From Corynebacterium sp. CNCTC7651 (lineage in GTDB: Bacteria > Actinomycetota > Actinomycetes > Mycobacteriales > Mycobacteriaceae), in the NCBI RefSeq assembly GCF_021496665.1, contig NZ_CP071246.1:1364001-1428000 (forward strand): a stretch of 64,000 bases of DNA. The letters run 5' to 3'. Positions within the stretch are counted from its first letter, which is position 1, and each line of letters starts with the position of its first letter. Made by a program: the position numbers and the translations under genes. The notes beneath the pieces were generated by a model that saw only the letters and a program-made list of their open reading frames with translations, was not told the origin of the DNA and searched no databases. Of this stretch, positions 8,919 through 18,812 are shown in pieces.

Positions 8919-9386
8919 CTAGAGGTAGCGGTAAGAGGACCCAGACCAAGAGCTCAGCGCAGCCAAGTTCGAGGGAAGGTGGATAAAGAAGGAAAGAACC
9001 GGCGCGAAAGGCTTGACCATCGGATCAACGGTGACCACCTTGCCGTAGGGGGCGTAGCCGAGCTCAAGGGCCGACTGGCCGTCAACGTAGCAGGTGCCAA
9101 GACCGCCCTTCGCGTTCATGTGGCACATGATCCAGTCCTGGTCGAACTTGCCGATCACACGGATGCCGCGGACATCCTTGTTGCGGTAGTTCGGGTCGCC
9201 GAGCTTGACCACCTGGTAGCTGCGCCACTGAGAAGCGTAGCCGGCTTCGTACGGCACCTCGGTGCCCGGGGGCAGGGGGCGGCCGCCGGTCCAGTCGACA
9301 TCTTCGGCGTGGGCCGGGGCGGCGGCCAAGGTCAGTGCGGTGCAGACGGCAGCAGCGCTAACAAGAATGCGTGATTTAGCGTTCAT
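8919..9386 (-). CDS. Small exported protein, paralog of the gene at 8467-8901
   Basis: The 155-residue product begins MNAKSRILVSAAAVCTALTL and has a clear Sec signal peptide ending APAHA-ED. The mature domain shares the two-cysteine core with the downstream paralog (CHMNAKGGLGTC here, CLWNKGGLQEC there). It ends with a serine- and tyrosine-rich tail lacking any anchor or sorting signal, so it is probably released or loosely wall-associated. The in-frame reading can extend to 9416, but the signal peptide places the start at 9386. Function is unknown. Confidence 0.75.
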   Translation of the reverse strand: MNAKSRILVSAAAVCTALTLAAAPAHAEDVDWTGGRPLPPGTEVPYEAGYASQWRSYQVVKLGDPNYRNKDVRGIRVIGKFDQDWIMCHMNAKGGLGTCYVDGQSALELGYAPYGKVVTVDPMVKPFAPVLSFFIHLPSNLAALSSWSGSSYRYL

Positions 9387-9444
9387 GTCTTCATTATCCG
9401 CAGAATCCGCCCGCATGTTACCTAGGACACACTGTAGAAAGCCA

Positions 9445-9491
9445 GCAACCCCGGCTCAGTCCAGCAGGTCTCTGCTGTGAGCCGGGGTTGC
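9445..9491 (-). terminator. Rho-independent terminator after rnj
   Basis: A perfect 14-bp stem pairs GCAACCCCGGCTCA (9445-9458) with TGAGCCGGGGTTGC (9478-9491). A small CAGCA/TGCTG hairpin sits within the loop. It lies 30 bp downstream of the rnj stop and is followed on the minus strand by a short T-containing stretch. Confidence 0.8.
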
Positions 9492-9520
9492 GCAATCAAC
9501 CGTCGTAAAGAAAAAGCTCT

Positions 9521-11623
9521 TTAGAGCGACTCGCGTGAGGCGTGCACGTCGCTGTCGTCGACGGGGCCGAGATCGGCGGCCATCGGGACAATCGTCGGCA
9601 GGATGACCGGCTCGCGGCGGTACTTCTGCTCGATCGCGCGGGACACCTTGCGGCGCAGCTGCTGCACCATGCGGAACGGATCGTTCTCGCCCTCTGCGAC
9701 GAGATCATTCATCACGGTCTCCACACCCTCGACGACGCGCTTGTTGAACTCGCGGTCATCGTCAGACCAGCCGGTGGTGGACACCGTCGGCGCAGAAAGC
9801 AGGCGACCAGTGCGGTCATCGATCACGCAGGTGATGGAGATGACGCCACCGGATGCGAGCGACGTGCGGTCCGCCAACACATCGAGGTCCACATCGCCCA
9901 TGGTCTCGCCGTCCACGTAGAGCTGACCAACCTGGTACTGGCCGACGACCTTGACCTTGCCCTTCTGCATGTCCACAACCACGCCGTTCTGGGCCAGCGC
10001 GGTGTTCTCCGGCTTCACGCCGGTAGCGATCGCCAGCTCCTTGTTGGCGCGCATGTGGCGCCACTCGCCGTGCACCGGCATCGCACACGTCGGGCGCGCC
10101 GCGTTGTACAGCGCGAGCAGCTCGCCGGCGTACCCGTGGCCGGACGCGTGGACGTGCGCCTCCGAGTTGGTGATCACGTTGGCACCAATCTGGGCGAGGT
10201 TGTTGATCACGGCGAAGACCGCTTCCTCATTACCTGGGATCAGCGAAGAGGAGAGGATGATCGTGTCACCGTCGCGGATAGTGATCTGGCGGTGCTCGCG
10301 GCGGGACATGCGGCTCAGCGCCGCCATCGGCTCACCCTGGGTACCGGTGGTGATCAGCACCGTGCGGTGCGGCGCCATCTTCGCGGCTTCCTCGATCGGG
10401 ATGATCGTGCCCTTCGGTGCCTTGAGCAGGCTCATCTTCTCCGCGATCTCCATGTTGCGCAGCATGGAGCGGCCGTTGAAGGCAACCTTGCGGTTGTTTG
10501 CCACCGCGGCGTTGATGGCCATCTGCACACGCGCAACGTTGGACGCGAAGGACGCGATGACAACGCGCTGGCGGGCCTGGGAAACAAGGCGGGTCAGCGT
10601 CTCCTCAATACCAGCCTCCGAAGCGGAAATGCCCGGGATGGTGGCGTTGGTGGAATCACACATGAACAGGTCGATGCCCTCATCGCCGAAGCGGGCAAGT
10701 GCCGGAACATCCGTCGGCTTGCCGTCGTACGGGGTCTGGTCCAGCTTCACGTCACCCGTCATCACAACATGGCCGGCACCGGTCTTGATGGATACGCCCA
10801 AGCACTCCGGGATGGAGTGGTTGACGTGCCAGAAACGGATGCGGAACGGGCCGACGTTGATGTCGGAGTTCTTGTCCACCTCATGCAGCTTCGGCTTCTG
10901 GCGGTGCTCGCGGGTCTTCGCGGCAATCAGCGCGTTTGTGAAGCGGGAAGAGTAGATCGGGATATCGTGGCGAAGCTTCAGCAGCCACGGGATGGCGCCG
11001 ATGTGGTCCTCGTGCCCGTGGGTGACAATGAGCGCCTCGACCTTATCCAGCTTGTTCTCGATCGGGCCGAAGTCCGGCAGCACAAGGTCTACGCCCGGCT
11101 CGCCGGAGTTCGGGAACAGCACACCGCAATCCACGATGAGCAGACGGCCGTTGTACTCGAAGACAGTCATGTTGCGACCGACCTCGGAGATGCCGCCAAG
11201 CGCGTAGATGCGCAGCGTGTTGTTCGCCGCCTTCGGCGGGGCCGGCAAACGCTTGGTCAAGTCCGCGCCCTGCATGGACTTCACGGGGTTGCGGCGATCC
11301 TGGCCGCCGCCGCCGCCGTTGCCGCCACGACCACGGCCACGACGGCGGCTGCGGCCGTTACCGTTGCCGCCGTTACCGTTGTTGCCGCCATTGTTTCCTT
11401 GGCTGTTGCCGCCCTCGTGGGAGCCACCAGCCTGCTCACCGCGGTCCGGCTGGCTACCGGTGCCGTCGCCGCTGTCGCGGGACACGCGCTCCTCGCGGTC
11501 CACCTGTGCAGCCCCAGCGGTAGGGGTGGTGTCAGGCGCCTGGAACACGGGCTGCTGATCAGCGGGTTCCGGCGGACCTGCCTTCCGCGTCACCTTACGT
11601 GCGCGGTTACGGGGTTCATTCAT
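9521..11623 (-). CDS. rnj: Ribonuclease J
   Basis: This 700-residue metallo-beta-lactamase/beta-CASP nuclease combines endonuclease and 5'-3' exonuclease activity in RNA maturation and decay. The catalytic zinc motif HGHEDHIG is preceded by LYALGG-type strand sequence (RIYALGGISEVGRNMTV), and beta-CASP residues occur in HASGHGY and PVHGEWRHM. The first 130 residues are a disordered Gly/Asn/Arg-rich extension (repeated GGNNGNGGNGNGRS-like sequence), typical of actinobacterial RNase J. It starts 2 bp after the dapA stop, with GGAG embedded in the dapA end, so the two genes are coupled. Confidence 0.94.
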   Translation of the reverse strand: MNEPRNRARKVTRKAGPPEPADQQPVFQAPDTTPTAGAAQVDREERVSRDSGDGTGSQPDRGEQAGGSHEGGNSQGNNGGNNGNGGNGNGRSRRRGRGRGGNGGGGGQDRRNPVKSMQGADLTKRLPAPPKAANNTLRIYALGGISEVGRNMTVFEYNGRLLIVDCGVLFPNSGEPGVDLVLPDFGPIENKLDKVEALIVTHGHEDHIGAIPWLLKLRHDIPIYSSRFTNALIAAKTREHRQKPKLHEVDKNSDINVGPFRIRFWHVNHSIPECLGVSIKTGAGHVVMTGDVKLDQTPYDGKPTDVPALARFGDEGIDLFMCDSTNATIPGISASEAGIEETLTRLVSQARQRVVIASFASNVARVQMAINAAVANNRKVAFNGRSMLRNMEIAEKMSLLKAPKGTIIPIEEAAKMAPHRTVLITTGTQGEPMAALSRMSRREHRQITIRDGDTIILSSSLIPGNEEAVFAVINNLAQIGANVITNSEAHVHASGHGYAGELLALYNAARPTCAMPVHGEWRHMRANKELAIATGVKPENTALAQNGVVVDMQKGKVKVVGQYQVGQLYVDGETMGDVDLDVLADRTSLASGGVISITCVIDDRTGRLLSAPTVSTTGWSDDDREFNKRVVEGVETVMNDLVAEGENDPFRMVQQLRRKVSRAIEQKYRREPVILPTIVPMAADLGPVDDSDVHASRESL

Positions 11624-11625
11624 AT

Positions 11626-12591
<966 letters not shown>

Positions 12592-12635
12592 TCATCCGAC
12601 GGGCCGGAACGCCAGCCGAAACGCCGCGCGCACTC

Positions 12636-13388
12636 CTAAGAAAGGTACGGCGTGGTTGCCATCCGGGTGCCGTCAGCCAACTCGCTGATCAGGAAGTCGC
12701 TAAACAACACCGGCGACTGCTCCCGCAGCACCTCCAGGCAGCGGATGGCCAGCGCGCGGATCTCAGTGTCCGCGTGCTCTGATGCCCGTGCGGCAATGAA
12801 CCCGCGCCAGGCCCGGTAGTTACCGGTCACCACAAACCGCGTCTCAGTTGCGTTGGGCAAAATCGCCCGGGCCGCCTGCCGCGCCTTCTTGGCGCGCAGG
12901 AGCGCGTTCGGCTCCGCCGCCATATTCTCCTCCAGCGCGGCGAGTAACTCGTCGTGCACAAAGCGGGCATCATCCACCGCACGCAGGAACAGGCGCGTCA
13001 GATCCTCATCTTCCGCAATGGCATCGGGCACCACAACCTCTCCCCCGCCGGCGTGCACGTAGCGCTGCGAGAGCTGGGAGAAGGAGAAGTGCCGGTGGCG
13101 CAGCAGCTCATTGCCAGCAGCGCGGGAAAGTCCACGGATATATACAGTCGCCGTCGCGTGCTCCAGCAGCGCGTCATGCCCAACGTCAATGATGTGGCGC
13201 AGGTACGCGTCGTTCGCGCGGGTGTGCGGGTTCGGCTTTTCCCACGTTTCATAGCACGCGCGCCCGGCGAACTCCACCAGCGCTTCCGCATCCGTCGCCC
13301 CCTCATCCGCCGCCCAATCCACACCCGTTGGCATGTGGAACTGGGACGCGGCGATGAGCTGCACGTCCAGCTCCGACTCCACCGCCAC
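12636..13388 (-). CDS. thyX: Flavin-dependent thymidylate synthase
   Basis: The 250-residue enzyme makes dTMP from dUMP using FAD and methylene-tetrahydrofolate. The ThyX signature RHR-x7-S is present as [11 protein letters not shown] followed by QRY, and the upstream H-rich segment [17 protein letters not shown] fits the flavin site. The start is a GTG at 13388 (another GTG lies 2 codons on), three bases after the dapB stop, so coupling with dapB is likely. The thyX-dapA-dapB neighbourhood is conserved in corynebacteria. Confidence 0.95.
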   Translation of the reverse strand: MAVESELDVQLIAASQFHMPTGVDWAADEGATDAEALVEFAGRACYETWEKPNPHTRANDAYLRHIIDVGHDALLEHATATVYIRGLSRAAGNELLRHRHFSFSQLSQRYVHAGGGEVVVPDAIAEDEDLTRLFLRAVDDARFVHDELLAALEENMAAEPNALLRAKKARQAARAILPNATETRFVVTGNYRAWRGFIAARASEHADTEIRALAIRCLEVLREQSPVLFSDFLISELADGTRMATTPYLS

Positions 13389-13391
13389 GGC

Positions 13392-14195
<804 letters not shown>

Positions 14196-14210
14196 TCACT
14201 TTTTCGCCCA

Positions 14211-14216
14211 TATAGT
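14211..14216 (+). promoter_or_regulatory. Candidate -10 element TATAGT for the lipoprotein gene
   Basis: TATAGT precedes the cluster of possible start codons at 14219-14237 by a few bases. The 11-mer of the 21-bp repeat would overlap the -35 region. Confidence 0.45.
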
Positions 14217-14218
14217 CG

Positions 14219-14920
14219 ATGGTTATGGATATGCATGTGAAGCGAACGTCGAAAAGCAAAGCCTGCCTGGCGCTGGGTGCGGTGCTGACGCTGAGCCTGG
14301 CCGCCTGCGGGCAGAACGTGCAACCTGTGGCGGAGCCGAAGACCTTCACCAGCGCGGAGGCGGCCACCAGTGTGGTGACCACGACGGAGGCGGCACCGAC
14401 GGTGACGGAGACGGCGACTGTGGAAACAACAGTGGAGCCGGTGGATACGGAAGCCGCGCAGTCGGTGTTCACGACGGAGCCTGTGCGGGTGCAGTCCCAG
14501 GGAGCGCCGGAGCTGGTGATTCAGGACGTGCGCGCCGGCACCCATGATGGGTATGACCGCGTGGTGTTTGAATACTCCGGCCCGGGCAAGCCCGGGTTCA
14601 TCGCCGGCTACAACCCGGACCCGCGACAGCAGACCTCCGGCTACCCGCTCGAGGGCCTGAAAGGCAATGCGTTCCTCGAGGTCATGATTCAGGGCACGCC
14701 CATGATGATGATGTCTCAGCGCGAGGACTTGCTCGGTGTTGGCCCGGTACGTGTGGCTCCGGGCGGCGGGTTTGTCGGCGCGGGCAGCGTCCAGGGCGTG
14801 GTGCACGGCGGCGTGTTCGAGGCGGATACGCAGTACGTGATCGGCCTGGACAAGGTCCGTCCGTACAACATCTACGTCCTGGAGAACCCGACTCGTGTGG
14901 TCGTGGATTTCCAGCAGTAG
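14219..14920 (+). CDS. AMIN-like domain lipoprotein
   Basis: The product is a predicted lipoprotein with lipobox LSLAAC followed by a Thr/Val/Glu-rich flexible spacer (about residues 35-100). A C-terminal beta-rich domain (about 105-233, LVIQDVRAGTHDGYDRVVFEYSG ... NIYVLENPTRVVVDFQ) matches the AMIN-like fold found in actinobacterial exported proteins, where related AMIN domains bind envelope polymers. The start is uncertain: ATG codons at 14219, 14225 and 14231 and a GTG at 14237 are all in frame, no Shine-Dalgarno sequence is visible, and the TATAGT upstream suggests initiation near 14225-14237. Codons 11-14 include a T-variant of the repeated oligomer (14247-14257). Confidence 0.78.
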   Translation: MVMDMHVKRTSKSKACLALGAVLTLSLAACGQNVQPVAEPKTFTSAEAATSVVTTTEAAPTVTETATVETTVEPVDTEAAQSVFTTEPVRVQSQGAPELVIQDVRAGTHDGYDRVVFEYSGPGKPGFIAGYNPDPRQQTSGYPLEGLKGNAFLEVMIQGTPMMMMSQREDLLGVGPVRVAPGGGFVGAGSVQGVVHGGVFEADTQYVIGLDKVRPYNIYVLENPTRVVVDFQQ

Positions 14921-14947
14921 CTTTCGCGCGGAAGGAGGAACTGCCTT

Positions 14948-15178
14948 ATGACCACTACTGCGTGGTTGGGCATTGGTTTTGTGGTGCTGTTGCTGGTGGC
15001 GGGCCTGACCGCCGTGGGCCTGACCTTGCGCGACATCTCCCGGGAAGATTTGGATGATCCGGCGAAATCCAAGTGGGGTTTGCTTATCGGGCTCTCCCCC
15101 GGCGCCGGGCTCTACGCGTGGCACCGCCGCAAGGAGCTGATGGGCCACGGGGATAGCGAGGACCCCAAAACTAAGTGA
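14948..15178 (+). CDS. Small single-span membrane protein, unknown function
   Basis: I do not recognise this 76-residue protein. It has one strong N-terminal membrane segment (about residues 5-27, LGIGFVVLLLVAGLTAVGL) and a hydrophilic cytoplasmic tail ending in acidic and lysine residues. GAAGGAGG lies 8 nt before the ATG, a strong ribosome site. It follows the lipoprotein gene by 27 bp and is probably cotranscribed with it. Confidence 0.65.
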   Translation: MTTTAWLGIGFVVLLLVAGLTAVGLTLRDISREDLDDPAKSKWGLLIGLSPGAGLYAWHRRKELMGHGDSEDPKTK

Positions 15179-15259
15179 CATTTGTCTCACGCATCCGGCG
15201 CGCGTGTTACGGTTCACATGTAGGAAGTTGCCGTCCCCGAGCGCAGAGGTGAGCACCGC

Positions 15260-16396
15260 ATGTCCAAGGAAACTCCCGAGTACAACTACAACGAGGATGC
15301 AAAGCCGGAAAACGGCCAGGTGAGCAAGGATTTTGACTCGCTGGGCAAGTTCGATGATTCCGGCAACCGCGGCAAGCGCGAGCTGAAGCGCGCCCCGCTG
15401 GGCCCGGATTCCCTGCTGTGGCAGTGGGGCGCGGACAACCGCATCCACCTGCTGCGCGGATACACCGGCGTGCTGCAGAACATGCACCCCGCCATCGGCC
15501 AGTCCCTGCTGGACCACTCCAAGTTCTTCGAGGAGCCGTTCTCCCGCCTTGAGCGCTCCACCCCGCAGATCATCTACTCCATCTACGATGACGGCACTCG
15601 CGCCAAGCAGGTCCGCGACTACCACCACGGCATCAAGGGCACGCTCCGCGACGGTACTCGCTACCACTCCCTGAACCCGGACGTGTACTGGTGGGCGCAC
15701 GCCACCTTCGTTTGGCGCGTGATCTGGGCCCAGGAGCTCTTTGGCACCCCGTTCACCCGCGAGGAGAAAGAGCAGATCATCCAGGAGGGCGTGACTTGGT
15801 GGGACATGTACGGCATGTCCGAGCGCCCGGTGATTGACACACTCGAGGGGTACGAGCAGTACTTCAAGGAGATGGAGGACAACGTCCTCGAGCGCAATGA
15901 GACGGTGGACTTCGCCCTGCGCACCGCCCGCGTTGAGCCTGTCAAGGCACCGGACGGCGTGCCGGAAGCCGTGTGGAAGGTGATCTGGAAGCCGATCATG
16001 AACTCCCTGATCTGGCTGACCTACGGCACCTTGAATGACAAGCAGCGCGAAATCCTCGACCTGGAGTGGACCGCGAAGGACCAGAAGCGCTTCGACCGCA
16101 TCGCAGATGCCGTGCGCAAGCTCTTCGAGATCCTCCCGGAGGACAAGCGCTACATGGAGCCGGGCCGCTCCATGATGATCAAGGCCGGCATGATCGACGG
16201 CGAGTACAAGGAGCCCAAGCTCGCCGCACCGTACGGCCACGGCGAGGAAGCACCGGCTGAGGCCGCTGCTAAGGACAAGACTCACACCAAGGATGCTAAG
16301 GCTGGAAAGTCCGGCCTGAGCACCGGCGCGAAGGCGGCTATCGCAGCTGGCGCTGCGGTTGCAGTGCGTCAGCTGCTGAAGGGTCGTAAGAAGTAG
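15260..16396 (+). CDS. MpaB-type oxygenase family protein (DUF2236)
   Basis: The 378-residue protein matches the ER-bound oxygenase mpaB/latex-clearing-protein superfamily. The conserved block DYHHGIKGTLRDGTRYH ... LNPDVYWWAHATFVW contains the histidines that coordinate heme or iron in characterised members. Other typical segments are LLRGYTGVLQNMHPAIGQ and the C-terminal LPEDKRYMEPGRSMM-like helix. A Lys/Ala-rich tail ends in LLKGRKK. Many mycobacterial members have no known substrate, so a specific reaction cannot be assigned. GAGGTGAGC supports the ATG at 15260. It is convergent with the cupin gene. Confidence 0.82.
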   Translation: MSKETPEYNYNEDAKPENGQVSKDFDSLGKFDDSGNRGKRELKRAPLGPDSLLWQWGADNRIHLLRGYTGVLQNMHPAIGQSLLDHSKFFEEPFSRLERSTPQIIYSIYDDGTRAKQVRDYHHGIKGTLRDGTRYHSLNPDVYWWAHATFVWRVIWAQELFGTPFTREEKEQIIQEGVTWWDMYGMSERPVIDTLEGYEQYFKEMEDNVLERNETVDFALRTARVEPVKAPDGVPEAVWKVIWKPIMNSLIWLTYGTLNDKQREILDLEWTAKDQKRFDRIADAVRKLFEILPEDKRYMEPGRSMMIKAGMIDGEYKEPKLAAPYGHGEEAPAEAAAKDKTHTKDAKAGKSGLSTGAKAAIAAGAAVAVRQLLKGRKK

Positions 16397-16420
16397 CTCA
16401 CGGCCAGTGCAAACGGCAGA

Positions 16421-16756
16421 CTACGTTCCGGAAAGGATCAATAAGGTCACTGTTGATTCTTCGTCAGCACACAGATCGTGCGGGATGTCAGCCTCGAGGT
16501 GAACCGCTGTACCGGATTGGAGCGAAATCGTTTCGCCTTCGGCAGTGAAGTTCACCCGGCCGGTTTGCCCCATCACGATGATTGGACGTGCGGCTTTGTG
16601 CTCGGGCAGCGCGTCCCCGGGCGCGAACGCCAGACGCACGACGGTAGCGTCGGCGAAGCGTCCAATCACCTTTACTTCTGGGCGCGCTACGGGCTCGCCG
16701 CCCCTTGCTCGCGCATCGGAGGTGCGAGGCAAGTTCAAACCGGTTAAGACGTCCAC
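16421..16756 (-). CDS. Small cupin-domain protein
   Basis: The 111-residue protein is a single cupin barrel. Motif 1 is degenerate (FAPGDALPEHKAARPIIVMGQTG, keeping G-x4-H) and motif 2 reads SGTAVHLEADIPHDL, so metal ligands may be two or three histidines. It starts with a GTG inside the end of the upstream regulator gene (13-bp overlap), which implies coupled translation and a shared role. The family is too broad to predict a ligand; sensing or binding of a small molecule is plausible. Confidence 0.8.
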   Translation of the reverse strand: MDVLTGLNLPRTSDARARGGEPVARPEVKVIGRFADATVVRLAFAPGDALPEHKAARPIIVMGQTGRVNFTAEGETISLQSGTAVHLEADIPHDLCADEESTVTLLILSGT

Positions 16757-17505
16757 GATTTACCCTTCTCTTCATCGCCTGCATAGAGGTTGATGCCGCA
16801 TTCTCCATGGCGGTCAAACGGAGAGAGTTCAACCGAGCCACGGCCTGCACGCTCGCGGATATAACCGGCGTGGATATGACAAATAACCGAATTCGGCGGA
16901 GTGCCGTCAGGGCGGACAAATGGGCAGGCTCGCAGGCCGATCGTGGCATCGCCCCGGTCGTACGGGTCAAATCCGAGCCGCCGAAGGTCCCAAAGTGCAG
17001 CACCAATGGGGTCATCGGCTTCGATCCACGGCACTCTTTCCCCGGCGATTCCCGGATTCTCCGGCGTGATGCCACCCAGTTTTGCTCGTCTCGCCCATTC
17101 TCTGCCGAGTGTCTCGGCACGGTGAGCCGCGTCGATGTCTGCTTCAGCTGTGCCGTGGCCGATCTCCGACGCAAGCACCTCAACGAGGCCAACATACTCG
17201 CTGGCGAGTTCAGCTGGCCGCGGTAAACGGAGGCAGTACAGCATCCATGGCCGCCCGCGACCGGGCGACTGGTGGGTTTCTGCTCTGATCACCCCTGCAT
17301 CCATTAGCGCATCGAGGTGCCCTCGCACAGTGTTTGCGTGCGCGTCCACCGCCCTAGCAATGTCGTTGACACGCGCTGCTCCGCCACCGCGCCGGATAGC
17401 TTCAAGCACTTCGCGTTGCTTAGCACTGACGGCCGATGCGTTTTCCACCGCCGTTGCGGTGGGGCGGGGCGCTATTACGTCGCCCTGTTGAACTTCACTT
17501 TCCAC
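16744..17505 (-). CDS. Winged-helix regulator with a C-terminal three-cysteine (Fe-S type) domain
   Basis: Residues about 25-90 form an ArsR/MarR-like winged helix (QREVLEAIRRGGGAARVNDIARAV ... ANTVRGHLDALMDAGVI). The C-terminal part has three cysteines in the arrangement C-x14-C-x26-C (ACPFV, ICHIH, ECGIN), very close to SufR-type regulators that hold an iron-sulphur cluster and sense redox state, oxygen or NO. The GTG at 17505 is preceded by GGAG. It overlaps the cupin gene and diverges by 89 bp from a polytopic membrane protein, its likely target. A true SufR would sit by a suf operon, so this is a paralog with another regulon. Confidence 0.8.
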   Translation of the reverse strand: MESEVQQGDVIAPRPTATAVENASAVSAKQREVLEAIRRGGGAARVNDIARAVDAHANTVRGHLDALMDAGVIRAETHQSPGRGRPWMLYCLRLPRPAELASEYVGLVEVLASEIGHGTAEADIDAAHRAETLGREWARRAKLGGITPENPGIAGERVPWIEADDPIGAALWDLRRLGFDPYDRGDATIGLRACPFVRPDGTPPNSVICHIHAGYIRERAGRGSVELSPFDRHGECGINLYAGDEEKGKSWTS

Positions 17506-17581
17506 CGCTCCGGTCCTTCCTGGAGATTCTCGTACGTCACACCCGGTTAATGTTGTTGCTCCTTATCGACATCTGAAATAG

Positions 17582-17587
17582 TACGAT
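17582..17587 (+). promoter_or_regulatory. -10 element TACGAT, probable leaderless GTG start
   Basis: TACGAT ends 7 nt before the GTG at 17595 with no Shine-Dalgarno sequence. The 89-bp divergent spacer also holds a near match (CCTTATCGACA, 17561-17571) to the repeated oligomer. Confidence 0.45.
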
Positions 17588-17594
17588 AAATTCC

Positions 17595-18764
17595 GTGCAA
17601 AACAAGAGTGTTCTCGCGCACCGTCGGTGGCACGCCTCGTTAGGGGCCATCGTAGTTTCCTGGCTTCTCGTCGCAGCCGCCGCGAGCGGCATCGCGCTCA
17701 TAGGGCGCACCGAGATACCGTTTTCCTGGGCACAGATCCACACATTCACGATCGGCGCGATCACCACCGCGATAGTGGGGTACTCCGCACACTTCACCGC
17801 CACGTTGACACGCGGCCCGCAACCCTCGTACGTCCTGCTAGGCAGCGAAATCGCGATCATTCAGTTGGGCCTCCTCACTCTCCTCTCACACCCCACATGG
17901 GGCACGTTGAGCACTGTGGCAGCATTCGCGATTGCTGGCGCCGTCAGCTTGCACGCGGTGACGCTAACCAAGATGATTCGGCGCGCGTTTATCAATCAGC
18001 TGGCCGTGACCTCATGGGCGTACGTCGTAGCGGCCTGCCTCCTCGTTTTCGCCATTGGTTTCGCCGTTACCGCGCAGTATGTCGCAAACCACGACGCGTT
18101 CATCGCCGCCCATTCCCGGGCAGCCGTGTGGGGTTTTGCGTGGACCGCCATCCTCGGCACGTCGCTGACCATGCTGCCCACGCTTGCCGGAACCCAAGTG
18201 GCACCCCGCGTCCGCAACCGTTGCCCCCACGCGTTGATTCTGCACGGATTGGCGGTAACCCTCGCCGCGGGGTGCCTAGCCGCAGGTTGGGTCCGCATCG
18301 CGTGTGTATTCTTGCTGGCCTCCGGCGCCTGTTCGGCAAGCCTGCTTCAGCCCACGCTGGCTCAACTGCTTTCCGTACGAACACCCCGCTCCGCAGCTTC
18401 AGTCCTCGTCGGCTGCGGCGTGGCGTGGATGTTTGCGTGCTTGGTCGGAGACGCCGCGGCACTTGCAGCCGGGCTCCCCATACGCGCCATGACCGGCGGT
18501 CCCCTTGCGTCACTCTTAGGCGCAGGCCTCGCCCAAACATTGCTCGGCGCGCTCTCTCACCTCATTCCGGTTCTCACCGGACGGCCCGCAGCGCGGGCCA
18601 CGCTAGCGCACGGTTCATTGTGGCGAGCAATCTTGTATAACGTTGGCGGCATTGTCGCCTTCGTGGGTTTCCCGGCGGTTGGTGCCGCCACCATGGTCGC
18701 GGCAGCAATGTGGCACATTGCGAAACTTGGACTCTCCCTACAGAAGGCGGACCCCAGCGCATGA
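17595..18764 (+). CDS. Polytopic membrane protein, NnrS-like, paralog of 18813-20087
   Basis: The 389-residue protein has about 11-12 membrane segments. Histidines recur inside or at the ends of helices: WAQIHTFTIGAITTAIVGYSAHF near the N terminus, ALILHGLAVT in the middle and LSHLIPVLTGR near the C terminus. The first block resembles the H-x-F-x2-G-x4-AIxGF pattern of NnrS heme-copper proteins, and similar membrane domains occur fused to actinobacterial copper nitrite reductases (from memory). Heme or copper binding is inference. It is divergent from the Fe-S-type regulator and convergent with its paralog. Confidence 0.65.
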   Translation: MQNKSVLAHRRWHASLGAIVVSWLLVAAAASGIALIGRTEIPFSWAQIHTFTIGAITTAIVGYSAHFTATLTRGPQPSYVLLGSEIAIIQLGLLTLLSHPTWGTLSTVAAFAIAGAVSLHAVTLTKMIRRAFINQLAVTSWAYVVAACLLVFAIGFAVTAQYVANHDAFIAAHSRAAVWGFAWTAILGTSLTMLPTLAGTQVAPRVRNRCPHALILHGLAVTLAAGCLAAGWVRIACVFLLASGACSASLLQPTLAQLLSVRTPRSAASVLVGCGVAWMFACLVGDAAALAAGLPIRAMTGGPLASLLGAGLAQTLLGALSHLIPVLTGRPAARATLAHGSLWRAILYNVGGIVAFVGFPAVGAATMVAAAMWHIAKLGLSLQKADPSA

Positions 18765-18812
18765 CGCAGCTCAACCTTTCGTCGGCCTCCCAAGCTGCGG
18801 CGGTCCTCGGCA

